Shown: positions 19,615-29,138, counted from the stretch's first letter. The stretch: DNA of 64,000 nt from Pseudomonas viridiflava (GCF_900590755.1 NZ_UUOC01000047.1:1-64000); one strand, 5' to 3'. Notes: generated by a model from the letters alone, not told the origin. A program made the numbers and translations.

Positions 19615-19920
19615 ATGAAGCTTCTACGCGTACTTGCACTGCTCGCCCCTATCGCCCTGGCGGCGCCTTTCAGCGCCCAGGCAGCCATGACAGATGCAAA
19701 CAAAACGAAATTCATCAACGAATGCGTTGCAACTGCTGGCAAGAAGCTGCCGGCAGCCGCTGCGAAAGCCCATTGTGAATGCGGTGCCAGCCAGGTGAAC
19801 AAAAATTTCAGCGACGAGCAAATTGCCCAACTCAACAGCACCAACCCGCCACCGACTACCGCGCTGACCCAAAAACTGCAGAAAGTCGTGGCCGACAACT
19901 GCGTACAGACAAAAAAATAA
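19615..19920 (+). CDS. small exported protein of unknown function
   Basis: 101 residues. Signal peptide MKLLRVLALLAPIALAAPFSAQA, then a mature part of about 78 residues with four cysteines (NEC, HCEC, NC), probably two disulfides. AAAGGAG lies just before the ATG. The cysteine pattern C-x14-C-x-C...C resembles small periplasmic proteins, but I cannot name the family. Monocistronic. Confidence 0.75.
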   Translation: MKLLRVLALLAPIALAAPFSAQAAMTDANKTKFINECVATAGKKLPAAAAKAHCECGASQVNKNFSDEQIAQLNSTNPPPTTALTQKLQKVVADNCVQTKK

Positions 19921-20203
19921 TGGGCTGAACCGAACTCGCGCGAGGGCCGCCGCATGCCGCCCTCAAAGCGTGAAGAAGCCGGTAGAAGCCATATAAATCG
20001 GGGCTTACAGCCAAGGTTTAAAAATCAACGACGTCATGAAATCCAGTATTCGGACGCCGTTATAAGGATTTTGACTACACAAGAAGCTCAAACTTCTTAC
20101 TGAAGGGGCTCTACATTCCCACATTTCGACTATGATAGGCCGGTGTGCCCAGTTGGCCTGAGCAACACGTACTACTGAAAAATTATGTTCTTGGAGATTC
20201 ACC

Positions 20204-20416
20204 ATGTCTAATCGCCAATCCGGCACCGTAAAATGGTTCAACGATGAAAAAGGCTTCGGCTTTATCACTCCACAGGGCGGCGGTGACGACCTGTTCGTAC
20301 ACTTCAAAGCTATCGAAAGCGACGGTTTCAAAAGCCTGAAAGAAGGCCAGACTGTTTCCTTCGTGGCTGAGAAAGGCCAAAAGGGCATGCAAGCTGCTCA
20401 GGTTCGCCCGGAGTAA
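20204..20416 (+). CDS. CspA-family cold-shock protein
   Basis: 70 residues, one cold-shock domain with both RNA-binding motifs, RNP1 (KGFGFI) and RNP2 (DLFVHF). An RNA chaperone that melts secondary structure in mRNA. TTGGAG before the ATG. The roughly 280-bp upstream gap leaves room for a long 5' leader, which in this family confers cold induction, and a strong terminator follows directly. Which paralogue (capA/capB/cspD) cannot be decided. Confidence 0.95.
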   Translation: MSNRQSGTVKWFNDEKGFGFITPQGGGDDLFVHFKAIESDGFKSLKEGQTVSFVAEKGQKGMQAAQVRPE

Positions 20417-20428
20417 TCCACGCGAGCT

Positions 20429-20459
20429 AAAAAAACCCCGTCATCGACGGGGTTTTTTT
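20429..20459 (+). terminator. terminator after cold-shock gene
   Basis: Stem AACCCCGTC/GACGGGGTT with a 3-nt loop flanked by an A-run and a run of seven T. A strong rho-independent terminator. Confidence 0.92.
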
Positions 20460-20480
20460 ATGCACCAAAATCGGCAGCTC

Positions 20481-20810
20481 TCAACCGCAGTTGACCCTGA
20501 CGACTTTGCCGTTGGCATCGGTGTTCAGGTTGACCCGCTCGGAACGGTATTCAAGGGTCAGCACGTCATTGGGGCTGATGAAGCGAGCGTCCTGCGCTCC
20601 GGCCTTGCTGCGTGCCTGCGCCAGCAACGCGGCAGATGCCTGCTGGCCGACCGCAAATTGAGCGCCTGAGGCTTCGCAACGACCTGACGATGCTTGACCC
20701 GACGACACCTGGCCCGATGACTCTTGAGCTGGGGATTCAGGCGTGCTGCTGCACCCTGCCAGCAGTGACACGGCGACAACCAACCCGACTGAAGTCAACT
20801 TCCACGGCAT
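20481..20810 (-). CDS. lipoprotein with peptidase inhibitor I78-like domain
   Basis: 109 residues. Lipoprotein signal ending LLAGC, a Ser/Gly/Gln-rich linker (SSGQVSSGQASSG), then a domain of about 65 residues with the I78 pattern (CEASGAQFAVGQ...RSKAGAQDARFI...LTLEYRSERVNLNTD). Such domains are small serine-protease inhibitors of the potato-inhibitor-I type. AGGAGG precedes the ATG at 20810. Anchored in the envelope, it may guard against proteases; target unknown. Confidence 0.78.
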   Translation of the reverse strand: MPWKLTSVGLVVAVSLLAGCSSTPESPAQESSGQVSSGQASSGRCEASGAQFAVGQQASAALLAQARSKAGAQDARFISPNDVLTLEYRSERVNLNTDANGKVVRVNCG

Positions 20811-20937
20811 ACAGCCTCCTAGACCGATAAACAAAAGCAGAACCCTTGCGACAGCGTCACAACCCAATCGTTGCAAAATGGGGCCTGATCACAGCCGCCT
20901 AAGCCAGACAGCGGCAAAGTCTGCCCCAGCCGTCGGA

Positions 20938-20982
20938 TACATGTGAAGGCAAATCGTCACAAAACGTGAGTACATGTGACGA
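20938..20982. repeat. direct and inverted repeats upstream of the gene at 21132
   Basis: TACATGTGA occurs at 20938-20946 and 20971-20979, 33 bp apart (about three helical turns). In addition TCGTCACA (20954-20961) and TGTGACGA (20975-20982) form perfect 8-bp inverted arms with a 13-nt spacer. Possible operator region between divergent small genes. Confidence 0.5.
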
Positions 20983-21131
20983 GCGCGAAAATGGCGCTGC
21001 CTGACCGAACAGGGATCTGCTGCGTTAGTCGCAGTGCAAAACGCCTCTACAAAGTGGTTTACTCGAAAAGCTGCGGCTGCTTTGGGTAGCCCTGGGCACG
21101 TGAAATTCAACTTCACCGAGATGAGACAGAA

Positions 21132-21338
21132 ATGGCAGTCGTATCCATCGATGCAGATATCAAGGCCAAATGGCACCAGGGCCATTCATCCCACAGCCCT
21201 GGCAACCCGGAAGAACTGGCGATCATCGCTATAGACTTGCTGGTCAAGGAACTGGGCACCGAGGGCGCCCTGGCCTTTATCACGCAAGTGCTGGCCCGCT
21301 ACCCCAGTGACAACACGCAAACTGCAGCGGCCACGTGA
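21132..21338 (+). CDS. small hypothetical protein
   Basis: 68 residues. The middle is helical with alternating hydrophobic residues (EELAIIAIDLLVKELG, EGALAFITQVLARY) and no signal sequence. The ribosome site is weak (GAGATGAG). It converges with the nucleoside hydrolase gene, 24 bp away. Family not recognised; kept because codon use resembles its neighbours. Confidence 0.5.
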   Translation: MAVVSIDADIKAKWHQGHSSHSPGNPEELAIIAIDLLVKELGTEGALAFITQVLARYPSDNTQTAAAT

Positions 21339-21362
21339 GCAGATCGGGCTAACTTGCTGCGG

Positions 21363-22388
21363 TCACTTCAAGCGCGCGAGACGCTCGGTCAGCAGATCGA
21401 AAAAGCCCTGCGCGTCGCCACTCTCGACCCAGAACACATTCTTCTGTTGGCCAAGGGTGTCGTACCAGTCTGCGACCGTCTGCCCGAAGCCGATACCTTC
21501 GCGCGTATCGATCGCCACATTGATCTGCCGGCCCGAGAACAATTCGGGCTTGAGCAACCAGGCAATCACGCTGGCGTCATGGACCGGGCCACCGGGCAGG
21601 CCGTAATGGACCATATCGAGCTTCACGTATTCATCAAGAATGTTGCCCACCAGTTTGCCAGCCTGATTGCTCAGCGCGGCTATCTGCGCTAACCGCTGTT
21701 CGCTGGTGAGTATCTTGTGGGTCACGTCCAGTGGCAGATAAGTCAGTTTTACGCCACTGGCAAGTACCACTTGTGCAGCATGGGGATCGGCAAACAGATT
21801 GAACTCGGCCACCGGGGTGATATTGCCGCCATTGAAGTGCGCACCCCCCATTACCACGACCTCCTTGATGCCCTGAATAATTTCCGGGTCCTGAGCCAAG
21901 GCCAACGCCAGGTTGGTTTGCGGGCCGAGCATGGCGATGGTGATGCTGTGGGGCTTGGCGCTACGGAGCGTATCAATCAGGTATTGCACGGCATTGCCGC
22001 TGGCCAGGCCCTGCTTTGGCTCGAACACAGGAACGCCCGGCAGGCCTTCCTGACCGTGCACGTTCTCAGCGTAAATTGGCGTACGCATCAGCGGCCTTGA
22101 GGCTCCGGCATACACCGGCACCTCCTCGCGCCCTGCCCACTCCCGAGCCAGCCGGGCGTTACGCGAGGTTTTGTCGATCCGCACGTTACCCGCCACGGTG
22201 GTAATTGCCAACACGTTGAGTTCAGCTGGCGATGCCAATGCAAGTAACAGTGCCACCACATCATCGGCGCCAGGATCGGTATCAATGATCAAGTCCCGTC
22301 GTTCGACGGCCTGTGCAACGCTCGCGCTGATAGTGGCCAAAAGCAGTACGCTCCGAAGTAGCTGTTTGAAAACGTTGATCCATTGCAT
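21363..22388 (-). CDS. exported nucleoside hydrolase
   Basis: 341 residues. Hydrolyses nucleosides to base plus ribose. The calcium-binding active-site motif DTDPGADD near the mature N-terminus is diagnostic. The ATG at 22388 follows GGGAG at 7 nt and gives a signal peptide (cleavage near VAQA), so the enzyme is likely periplasmic. Last gene of the rbs cluster: ribose freed outside can be taken up by RbsBAC, then handled by RbsD and RbsK. Confidence 0.9.
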   Translation of the reverse strand: MQWINVFKQLLRSVLLLATISASVAQAVERRDLIIDTDPGADDVVALLLALASPAELNVLAITTVAGNVRIDKTSRNARLAREWAGREEVPVYAGASRPLMRTPIYAENVHGQEGLPGVPVFEPKQGLASGNAVQYLIDTLRSAKPHSITIAMLGPQTNLALALAQDPEIIQGIKEVVVMGGAHFNGGNITPVAEFNLFADPHAAQVVLASGVKLTYLPLDVTHKILTSEQRLAQIAALSNQAGKLVGNILDEYVKLDMVHYGLPGGPVHDASVIAWLLKPELFSGRQINVAIDTREGIGFGQTVADWYDTLGQQKNVFWVESGDAQGFFDLLTERLARLK

Positions 22389-22436
22389 GACAAACTCCCT
22401 GTTCCCGTTAAACATCCTGTCAAATACTGTCGCCGA

Positions 22437-22841
22437 TCAGAAGACCACACCGGCGACCAACGCGATATTGCTGTAAGGCTCACACTCGCCGGTGCGCACA
22501 ATCGCCCGGGCGTTTTTGCTCATGGCTTTCAAGGCCTCGTGACTCAGCAGCCGCTGTTCGCCCAGCTCACCATCCAGGCTCAGGCCTTCGATGATGCTCA
22601 GGGCCGGCGGCTTTCTAAACATGATTTCTTCTGCCAGGACATGGCTCTCGACCTGCATTTCGGTGAGCACGGTATCCAGCACGCTGACAAAATCCGGTAC
22701 GCCTCGGGTCAGGGCCAGGTCGATCAGCTCGACTCCCGGCGGTATCGGCATGCCCGCATCGACGATCATCAGAATGTCGCCATGCCCCAGGGACGCAATG
22801 ACCCGCGATAGCGCGATGTTGAGCAAGGGTGTTTTTTTCAT
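22437..22841 (-). CDS. rbsD: D-ribose pyranase
   Basis: 134 residues, full length. Interconverts beta-pyran and beta-furan forms of D-ribose so that ribokinase can use it. Typical N-terminus ([22 protein letters not shown]) and C-terminal [12 protein letters not shown]. Its ATG overlaps the rbsK stop (ATGA). Confidence 0.96.
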   Translation of the reverse strand: MKKTPLLNIALSRVIASLGHGDILMIVDAGMPIPPGVELIDLALTRGVPDFVSVLDTVLTEMQVESHVLAEEIMFRKPPALSIIEGLSLDGELGEQRLLSHEALKAMSKNARAIVRTGECEPYSNIALVAGVVF

Positions 22842-23758
22842 GCCGGGTCGATGTCCTTCACTTCAGCAAGGGTAGGTATGGATGGCTGTGCGCCAGGACG
22901 GGTGACCGACAAGGCAGCGGCGGCCTGAGCAAAACGAATCGCCTGAATTTCACTGCGCCCTTGAGCCAGGGCAGCAGCGAATCCGCCCACGAAGGTATCA
23001 CCGGCAGCGGTACTGTCCACCGCGATAACCTGCGGCGCCGGAAAATGCACCACACCTCGACCCGAAGCAAACAAGGCGCCCTGCTCTCCCAGGGTGACAA
23101 TGACTTTGCCCGCGCCAGCGGACAGCAACGCTTTGGCGGCGGTTTCTGCAGAGGTCAGCGAGTCGACTGCCAGCCCGGTGAGCACCGCCGCTTCGCTTTC
23201 ATTGGGGATCAGGTAATCAATCAGCGCATACCAGGCCTCTGGCAATGGCGCCGCTGCAGGTGCCGGATTGAGGATGACCGTCTTGCCCAGTTCGCGAGCC
23301 CGCCGTAACACATGGGCGACACTTTCCATGGGCACTTCAAGCTGGCAGATGATCACTTCGGCGCTGACCAGCAATGCATCGAAGCGCTCCGCAACCTCAG
23401 GCGTCAAACGGCCATTGCCGCCGGCGACGATAACAATAGCGTTCTGACCCTTGACGTCGACCATGATCGCAGCAACGCCCGTGGAAACGCCCGGCACCGT
23501 GATAACGCCCTGGCAGTCGATCTGCTCCTTCAGCAACGCCGCGCGCAATTGCTCGCCATAAGCATCCTCGCCCACACAGCCAATCATCGCGACCATCGCC
23601 CCGAGACGGGCGGCCGCGACTGCCTGATTCGCCCCTTTGCCACCAGGCACCGTCACGAACGAATCACCGGCCAGTGTCTCGCCGGGCACGGGCATACGCG
23701 GCGCGCGGGTCACCAGATCCATGTTCAAACTACCGATCACTACTACGTTGGCTTGCAT
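22838..23758 (-). CDS. rbsK: ribokinase
   Basis: 306 residues from the ATG at 23758. PfkB-family sugar kinase: N-terminal substrate motif ([16 protein letters not shown]) and C-terminal catalytic motif ([13 protein letters not shown], catalytic Asp). Phosphorylates ribose to ribose-5-phosphate. In-frame ATGs at 23785 and 23809 would add 9 or 17 residues, the latter overlapping rbsR; none has a strong ribosome site, so the start is uncertain. Confidence 0.94.
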   Translation of the reverse strand: MQANVVVIGSLNMDLVTRAPRMPVPGETLAGDSFVTVPGGKGANQAVAAARLGAMVAMIGCVGEDAYGEQLRAALLKEQIDCQGVITVPGVSTGVAAIMVDVKGQNAIVIVAGGNGRLTPEVAERFDALLVSAEVIICQLEVPMESVAHVLRRARELGKTVILNPAPAAAPLPEAWYALIDYLIPNESEAAVLTGLAVDSLTSAETAAKALLSAGAGKVIVTLGEQGALFASGRGVVHFPAPQVIAVDSTAAGDTFVGGFAAALAQGRSEIQAIRFAQAAAALSVTRPGAQPSIPTLAEVKDIDPA

Positions 23759-23795
23759 GTCGTTGGCACTCTTGCTCAAGATCATCGTGTGTGGC

Positions 23796-24818
23796 TCAGC
23801 GGGATTCATTGAATAGACGGGGCGGTGGCGCAGTGGATTCGCGCACCACGATGTCCGGCGTGATAACCACCTGTTGGGCCTCGCCATCGAACGGGCCGGT
23901 AATCCGGCGCAATAGAAGTTGTGCCGCGGTTTCACCCAGCTGCAGGATCGACTGCCCCACCGTTGTCAGCGCCGGATACACGAAACGGCTCATCTGGATA
24001 TCGTCGAAACCGATTACCGAAAGCCGCTGCGGGACCGGAATATTGCGCTCCGCTGCGGCCCGCAGCACGCCGATACCGATCATGTCATTACCCGCAAAAA
24101 TCGCGGTGGGCGGATCCTTGGCCAGTAAGGTCGCTGCAGCTTCGTAGCCACCCGGGCTGGTGTAATCACTGCCGATCACCCAGTGCGGCGGCACCTCGAT
24201 CTGCGCTTGCCGCATGGCGCGCTGGTACCCACGAAGCCGCAACCGGGCCACGCTGGTATGCTCCGGACCGCTGATACAGGCGATGTGACGATGGCCAAGA
24301 TCCAGTAAATGGCGGGTCGCCAGATAGCCACCCAACTCATGATCGATGCGCACCAGATCGGCTTCGACATCTTCCAGCTCGCGATCGACCACCACCATCG
24401 GAGTGCGCACAGCAGCAAAGCCACCCGCCAGCCCCTCGTCGCCACCCACAGACGACACGATCAAGCCGTCCACACGCTTCTCCAGCAAGACTCGTAAATA
24501 GTTGCGCTGCTTCTGCGGGTTGTCGTCGGAGTTGCACAGGATCACGCAGAAACCGTTGCGCTCACAGTAATCCTCGATACCCCGCGCCAGCTCGGCGAAA
24601 TACGGGTTGATGCCATTGGGTATCAGCAGGCCGATGGTCGAGGTGGACTTGGCTTTGAGCGACCGGGCCACAGCGCTGGGCACGTAGTCCAGCTCCACAA
24701 TGGCCGCCTCGACCTTGAGTCGAACCTGATCGCTGACAGGTCGGCTCTTGTTCAGCACATGGGAGACGGTTGTGTAGGAAATCCCCGCCAGCGCCGCTAC
24801 ATCTTTGATTGTTGCCAT
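23796..24818 (-). CDS. rbsR: ribose operon repressor (LacI family)
   Basis: 340 residues. Helix-turn-helix (ATIKDVAALAGISYTTVSHVLNKSRPVS) with the hinge and ligand-binding domain following. The ATG at 24818 lies one base past the rbsC stop, so rbsR is embedded in the operon it probably controls through the operator upstream of rbsB. Confidence 0.93.
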   Translation of the reverse strand: MATIKDVAALAGISYTTVSHVLNKSRPVSDQVRLKVEAAIVELDYVPSAVARSLKAKSTSTIGLLIPNGINPYFAELARGIEDYCERNGFCVILCNSDDNPQKQRNYLRVLLEKRVDGLIVSSVGGDEGLAGGFAAVRTPMVVVDRELEDVEADLVRIDHELGGYLATRHLLDLGHRHIACISGPEHTSVARLRLRGYQRAMRQAQIEVPPHWVIGSDYTSPGGYEAAATLLAKDPPTAIFAGNDMIGIGVLRAAAERNIPVPQRLSVIGFDDIQMSRFVYPALTTVGQSILQLGETAAQLLLRRITGPFDGEAQQVVITPDIVVRESTAPPPRLFNESR

Positions 24819-24819
24819 G

Positions 24820-25815
24820 TCAGATCTGACGCCTTGCGCGATGACTGCGGTAAGTATCCAGTACAACGGCGATGACGATCACCGCACCGGTAATAATACG
24901 TTTGGTGGGTTCGGTCGCACCAATCTGCGCGAGGCCTGCTGCCAGCACCGAAATGATCAGCACGCCGAAAAAGGTACTGATGATCGAGCCACGCCCGCCC
25001 ATCAGGCTGGTGCCACCGATCACCACGGCGGCAATGACCTGCAACTCCAGCCCCGAGCCTGCATTGGGGTCGGCAGCCTCCAGTCGCGAAATCTGAAACA
25101 GCGCCGCGACACCCGCCAACAGGCCCATCAGGGAAAACACCAGAATCTTGTATGGCTTGGGATTGATCCCTGCCAGACGCACTGCTTCTTCATTGGTGCC
25201 AATGCCGATCAGGTAACGCCCGAACACCGTCCGGGTCAGCACCGCCTGAGCGACGACGATCACCAGCAGGGCAATGATGAACGAGGGGGCGATCCCAAAG
25301 GCGATGGGGTCGGATAGCCAGGCAAACGCATCGCCTATATAAGCCGTGCGCGAATCGGTCATCTGATAAGCGACGCCACGTGCCATTTCCAGCACCCCCA
25401 GCGACACAATGAACGAGGGGATTCGCCAGGCCACGGTGATCGAGCCGGTGATGGTCCCCGCCAGCGCCGCGCAAGCCATGCCCAGGATTGCCGCCGGAAA
25501 AACACTCCAGCCCCAGCTGATGATTGCCACGCTGACCGCCGACGCCGCCAGTGCCAGCACCGAGCCGACGGACAGATCGATACCGCCAATGATCAGCACG
25601 AAGGTCATGCCCACCGCGAGCACCATCAGATCAGGGATCTGGTTGGCCAGGGTGCTGAACGTGTTGTACGACAGAAAGTGATCACTGAGTAGCGAGAACA
25701 GCACAATCATCGCCAGCAAAGCGCCTGCAAGCCCTAGATAAGTGCCCAGGCCCAACCAGACGCCAGCACGCTTGCTGGCGGATGGCACCCTTTGTGACGG
25801 GGTAGAAATTTTCAT
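24820..25815 (-). CDS. rbsC: ribose ABC transporter permease
   Basis: 331 residues with about 8-10 hydrophobic helices, BPD_transp_2 type; the cytoplasmic loop that contacts the ATPase is visible (GTNEEAVRLAGINPKPYK). ATG at 25815 with AGGA upstream; overlaps the rbsA stop by one base. Forms the channel of the RbsBAC importer. Confidence 0.95.
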   Translation of the reverse strand: MKISTPSQRVPSASKRAGVWLGLGTYLGLAGALLAMIVLFSLLSDHFLSYNTFSTLANQIPDLMVLAVGMTFVLIIGGIDLSVGSVLALAASAVSVAIISWGWSVFPAAILGMACAALAGTITGSITVAWRIPSFIVSLGVLEMARGVAYQMTDSRTAYIGDAFAWLSDPIAFGIAPSFIIALLVIVVAQAVLTRTVFGRYLIGIGTNEEAVRLAGINPKPYKILVFSLMGLLAGVAALFQISRLEAADPNAGSGLELQVIAAVVIGGTSLMGGRGSIISTFFGVLIISVLAAGLAQIGATEPTKRIITGAVIVIAVVLDTYRSHRARRQI

Positions 25816-27365
25816 CAATCGATCCTCGTCGCGGCTTCACCGAGCAGCGCGTCGCGTTTTTGATAGCCGGCAAACGCGGCAGCGAGTAATTCGTCCTGGC
25901 TCCAGCTGGCGCGCTCAAAGGTGTCAATCAGACGTCCGGCGGACAGCACGCCGATTCGGTCGCAGATCAGCATCAATTCGCGCAGATCACTGGAAACCAC
26001 CACCAACGCCCTGCCCTGGCGCGTCAGTTCGCCAAACAACGCATAAATATCGAACTTGGCACCGACGTCGATGCCACGGGTAGGCTCGTCAAACAACATG
26101 ACCGTGCACTCACGCTCCAGCCAGCGACCAATCACGACTTTCTGTTGATTGCCGCCGGACAATTGCGAGACCAGTTGCCCAGGCCCCGAGGTGCGAATGC
26201 GCATGGCATTGATCTGCCGTTGGGCCAGGCTCATCTCATCCCGGGCATTGACCAGACCGCCCGCCGACACGCTGTCCATATTGCCCAACGCGATGTTGGC
26301 GCTGATGGTTTGAGTCAGCAGAAGACCTTCGCCCTTGCGATCCTCGGTCACCAGCGCGATCCCTTCACGGACTGCATCCACTGGCGTTCGAATCGAAACC
26401 TGCCTCGCAGGGGAGCCAAGCTCAATGCTGCCGGTGTCAGCCGTATCCGCCCCATAAATCAAACGCAACAGTTCGGTACGCCCGGCACCAATCAGCCCGG
26501 AGATGCCGAATATTTCCCCGCTACGCACTTGAAACGAAACATCACGAACCTTATCGCCGCGACCCAGGCCTTTGACGTTCAAGGCCAGTTCGCCAATCTG
26601 CCGCAAGCCAAGGTCAATTTTGTCCCCCAGTTCGCGCCCCACCATCAAAGTCACCAGTTGTTCGCTGGTGTAATTGGCGATTGCATCGACGCATACCAGC
26701 TTGCCGTCACGCAGCACAGCGATGCGCTGGGCAACCCGCGCCAGCTCTTCAAGGCGATGAGAAATGTAAATGATCGAAACGCCGCGCTGCTGCAGCCGTG
26801 TGATCTGTTCAAACAGCATCTCCACTTCCCGAGCGGTCAACATGGCCGTCGGTTCATCGAGAATCAGCACATGGCAGTCGCCGATCAGGTTGCGGGCAAT
26901 TTCCACCATCTGCTGATGGCCGATGCCCAGCTCGCTGACCGGGGTATCCGGATCAATGGCTTCCAGCCCCACCTGAGCCATGGCCTGAATGGCGTCTTCG
27001 CGCAGGCGCTTGCGATTGATCCAGCCCGCACGTTGCGGGAGGTTGTCCAGATACAGATTCTCGGCGACTGAAAGCGTGGGCAGCAGGTTGAGTTCCTGCA
27101 TGACCATCCGCACCCCAAGCTTTTCGGCCTGACTGCGGCTGGTTGGCTGATAGGCGTTGCCCTGAAATTGCATCTGCCCGGTAGTCGGCTGTTCCAGGCC
27201 ACCGATGATTTTTGACAGGGTGCTTTTACCTGCGCCGTTTTCGCCCGTCAGGGCCAGGACTTCACCGCGCATCAACGTCAGCTCGATGTCACCGAGCACT
27301 GGTTGCGCGTAGGTTTTACCGATGCCGCTGATGGACAGCACAGCAGATTGAGTTGAAACCGACAT
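25815..27365 (-). CDS. rbsA: ribose ABC transporter ATP-binding protein
   Basis: 516 residues, two fused ABC domains. The first has Walker A GENGAGKST and Walker B LILDEPTAML; the second has a degenerate Walker A (GLIGAGRTELL), a canonical signature LSGGNQQKV and Walker B VMLFDEPTRG. This asymmetry is normal for sugar importers of the RbsA/XylG type. GGAG 8 nt before the ATG. Confidence 0.96.
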   Translation of the reverse strand: MSVSTQSAVLSISGIGKTYAQPVLGDIELTLMRGEVLALTGENGAGKSTLSKIIGGLEQPTTGQMQFQGNAYQPTSRSQAEKLGVRMVMQELNLLPTLSVAENLYLDNLPQRAGWINRKRLREDAIQAMAQVGLEAIDPDTPVSELGIGHQQMVEIARNLIGDCHVLILDEPTAMLTAREVEMLFEQITRLQQRGVSIIYISHRLEELARVAQRIAVLRDGKLVCVDAIANYTSEQLVTLMVGRELGDKIDLGLRQIGELALNVKGLGRGDKVRDVSFQVRSGEIFGISGLIGAGRTELLRLIYGADTADTGSIELGSPARQVSIRTPVDAVREGIALVTEDRKGEGLLLTQTISANIALGNMDSVSAGGLVNARDEMSLAQRQINAMRIRTSGPGQLVSQLSGGNQQKVVIGRWLERECTVMLFDEPTRGIDVGAKFDIYALFGELTRQGRALVVVSSDLRELMLICDRIGVLSAGRLIDTFERASWSQDELLAAAFAGYQKRDALLGEAATRID

Positions 27366-27376
27366 AGGGTTCTCCG

Positions 27377-27412
27377 TGCATCTGCCCGCTCAAATAGACA
27401 AGGGCAGATGCA
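27377..27412 (-). other. intercistronic stem-loop between rbsB and rbsA
   Basis: Perfect 11-bp arms TGCATCTGCCC / GGGCAGATGCA around a 14-nt loop, without a T-run. Such hairpins after binding-protein genes often protect the upstream mRNA and give the binding protein higher expression than the ATPase and permease. Confidence 0.65.
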
Positions 27413-27429
27413 GACATCCGTCGCAGGAT

Positions 27430-28404
27430 TTACGGGTTGGTGGCCGGAGTGGACTGAGTGATCAGCGTCACCGGCGTTTCAATGATCCCGTTGACGCTGT
27501 CGACCTTCTCGCCCTTGAGAAGCTTCAACGCCGCATCAATGCCAAACGCTGCCTGTTTGGCAGCAAACTGGTCGGCTGTCGCCAGAATGCGGCCGTCCTT
27601 GAGCATCGGTTTGATGGCGTTGATGTTGTCGTAGCCCACCACCTTGACCTTGCCGGCCTTGCCTGCCGCGCGAACCGCAGAAACAGCCCCTAGCGCCATG
27701 CTGTCATTGCCCGCCAACAGCGCTTTGAGGTTCGGGTATTCGTTGAGCATGGCCGAGGCGACCGCGTTACCCTTGTCGATCTCCCAGTTGCCGGATTGCG
27801 TGGAGACGATTTTCATCTGCGCAGCTTGCATGGCGTCTTTGAAGCCCGCAGTCCGCTGCTGAGCGTTGGTAGTGGTCGGCACGCCTTCGATGATGCCTAC
27901 TTCGTCACCCGCCTTGAGATCCCGGGCCAGGTACTCACCTACCAGACGAGCGCCCTTGCGGTTATCAGGCCCGACAAAGGGTACGCTGATGTTTTTGCTT
28001 TTCAGTACGTCCGGGTCCAGCTGATTGTCGATGTTGACCACGGTAATACCCGCATCCATGGCTTTTTTGATGACCGGAACCAGCGCCTTGGAATCTGCCG
28101 GAGCAATGACCAGCGCATTGACCTTCGAAACAATCATCTGCTCAACAATACGAATCTGGTTAGCGGTATCCGACTCATCCTTGATCCCGTTGGAGATCAG
28201 ATCGAACTTGTCGGCATTGGCTTTTTGGTAGTCCTCGGCTCCCTTCTGCATAGTCAGAAAGAACTCGTTGGCCAGAGACTTCATGACCAGGGCGACTTTA
28301 GGTTTAGCGGGGGTTTCAGCGGATAGAGCAGGAAGGGAAATCGTCGCAGCAGCAGCGGCGAACATAGCGATGGCAAGCGCGCGTCCAGCAAAGGGCAGCT
28401 TCAT
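27430..28404 (-). CDS. rbsB: ribose ABC transporter substrate-binding protein
   Basis: 324 residues. Signal peptide (MKLPFAGRALAIAMFAAAAATI..., cleavage near ALSA), then a type I periplasmic binding fold with typical motifs (GIIEGVPTTTNAQQR, LLAGNDSMALGA). ATG at 28404 preceded by GGAG at 8 nt. First gene of the operon, about 65 bp after the operator. Confidence 0.95.
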   Translation of the reverse strand: MKLPFAGRALAIAMFAAAAATISLPALSAETPAKPKVALVMKSLANEFFLTMQKGAEDYQKANADKFDLISNGIKDESDTANQIRIVEQMIVSKVNALVIAPADSKALVPVIKKAMDAGITVVNIDNQLDPDVLKSKNISVPFVGPDNRKGARLVGEYLARDLKAGDEVGIIEGVPTTTNAQQRTAGFKDAMQAAQMKIVSTQSGNWEIDKGNAVASAMLNEYPNLKALLAGNDSMALGAVSAVRAAGKAGKVKVVGYDNINAIKPMLKDGRILATADQFAAKQAAFGIDAALKLLKGEKVDSVNGIIETPVTLITQSTPATNP

Positions 28405-28469
28405 GGGTGTCACTCCGATCTTATGATTATTGTGTCGGGCATTGATTACGTCGGTGATTTGACTCACTG

Positions 28470-28483
28470 CGCAAACGTTTGCG
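28470..28483. promoter_or_regulatory. RbsR operator
   Basis: CGCAAACGTTTGCG is a perfect 14-bp palindrome with the central CG of LacI/PurR/RbsR-type operators. It lies 66 bp upstream of the rbsB start and is the most likely site through which RbsR controls the whole operon. Confidence 0.8.
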
Positions 28484-28547
28484 AGAAACAGATCATGAGA
28501 ACCGAAGGGCAGATTGTCAACCAGTCAGGCAGGCGATGTTGAATACA

Positions 28548-28934
28548 TCAGGCCGTGATGTTCAGGCCCATGCTTCTGTCCAGTTCCTTGAACAGCGAAG
28601 CAGACATCAGCAGCACAGTACCGGTGATCGCGGATATCTGGCCCTGAAAACTGGCAACCACCGCGTTTTTCGCCGCCAGATTTGAATAGGCCGCGTTCTC
28701 GGCGGCTTGCAGCCTGTGCCGCAGATCGCGCAGCTGCTCCTGCAGTTGGGCCAGACGCTTGAGCAACTGCTTGGCAGAGGGGCTCAGGTTGTCGGAAATA
28801 TCGCCGCTCACTTGCTGAGCTTCAAACTGACGACCGGTGATGTCGCCGCCGGTGTCGAGCTCATCATCGGCGCTGACAGGCGTAACCTTGAGGGTCAATC
28901 CGTAAAGCGGCAAGCCAAGGGCTGAGATGGTCAT
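28548..28934 (-). CDS. coiled-coil hypothetical protein
   Basis: 128 residues from the ATG at 28934 (AAGGA 8 nt upstream). After an N-terminal segment there is a strongly predicted coiled coil (about 57-85, SAKQLLKRLAQLQEQLRDLRHRLQAAE) and a more hydrophobic C-terminal stretch. No signal peptide. Divergent from the LexA-box gene at 29139. Family not recognised. Confidence 0.65.
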   Translation of the reverse strand: MTISALGLPLYGLTLKVTPVSADDELDTGGDITGRQFEAQQVSGDISDNLSPSAKQLLKRLAQLQEQLRDLRHRLQAAENAAYSNLAAKNAVVASFQGQISAITGTVLLMSASLFKELDRSMGLNITA

Positions 28935-29103
28935 GATGCCGTCCTTGATAAGGGAGTCCTGACCAAGACCATCGACTCCGCAAGGATATTCTTTAGGACA
29001 ATTGGTGCTGGAGCAGAGGCTTCTTACGCTGGAAAGCAGGATAACTGACCTCGTCAGGCATTCGATCCTACAAGAGAGTTGCGAAACTTCCGACACTCAA
29101 ATA

Positions 29104-29119
29104 CTGTATGCCCGTACAG
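29104..29119. promoter_or_regulatory. LexA (SOS) box
   Basis: CTGTATGCCCGTACAG fits CTG-N10-CAG with inverted arms CTGTA/TACAG. It ends 19 nt before the GTG of the gene at 29139, where bound LexA would block transcription. Confidence 0.8.
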
Positions 29120-29138
29120 CTAACCAGGAACCTTTCCC

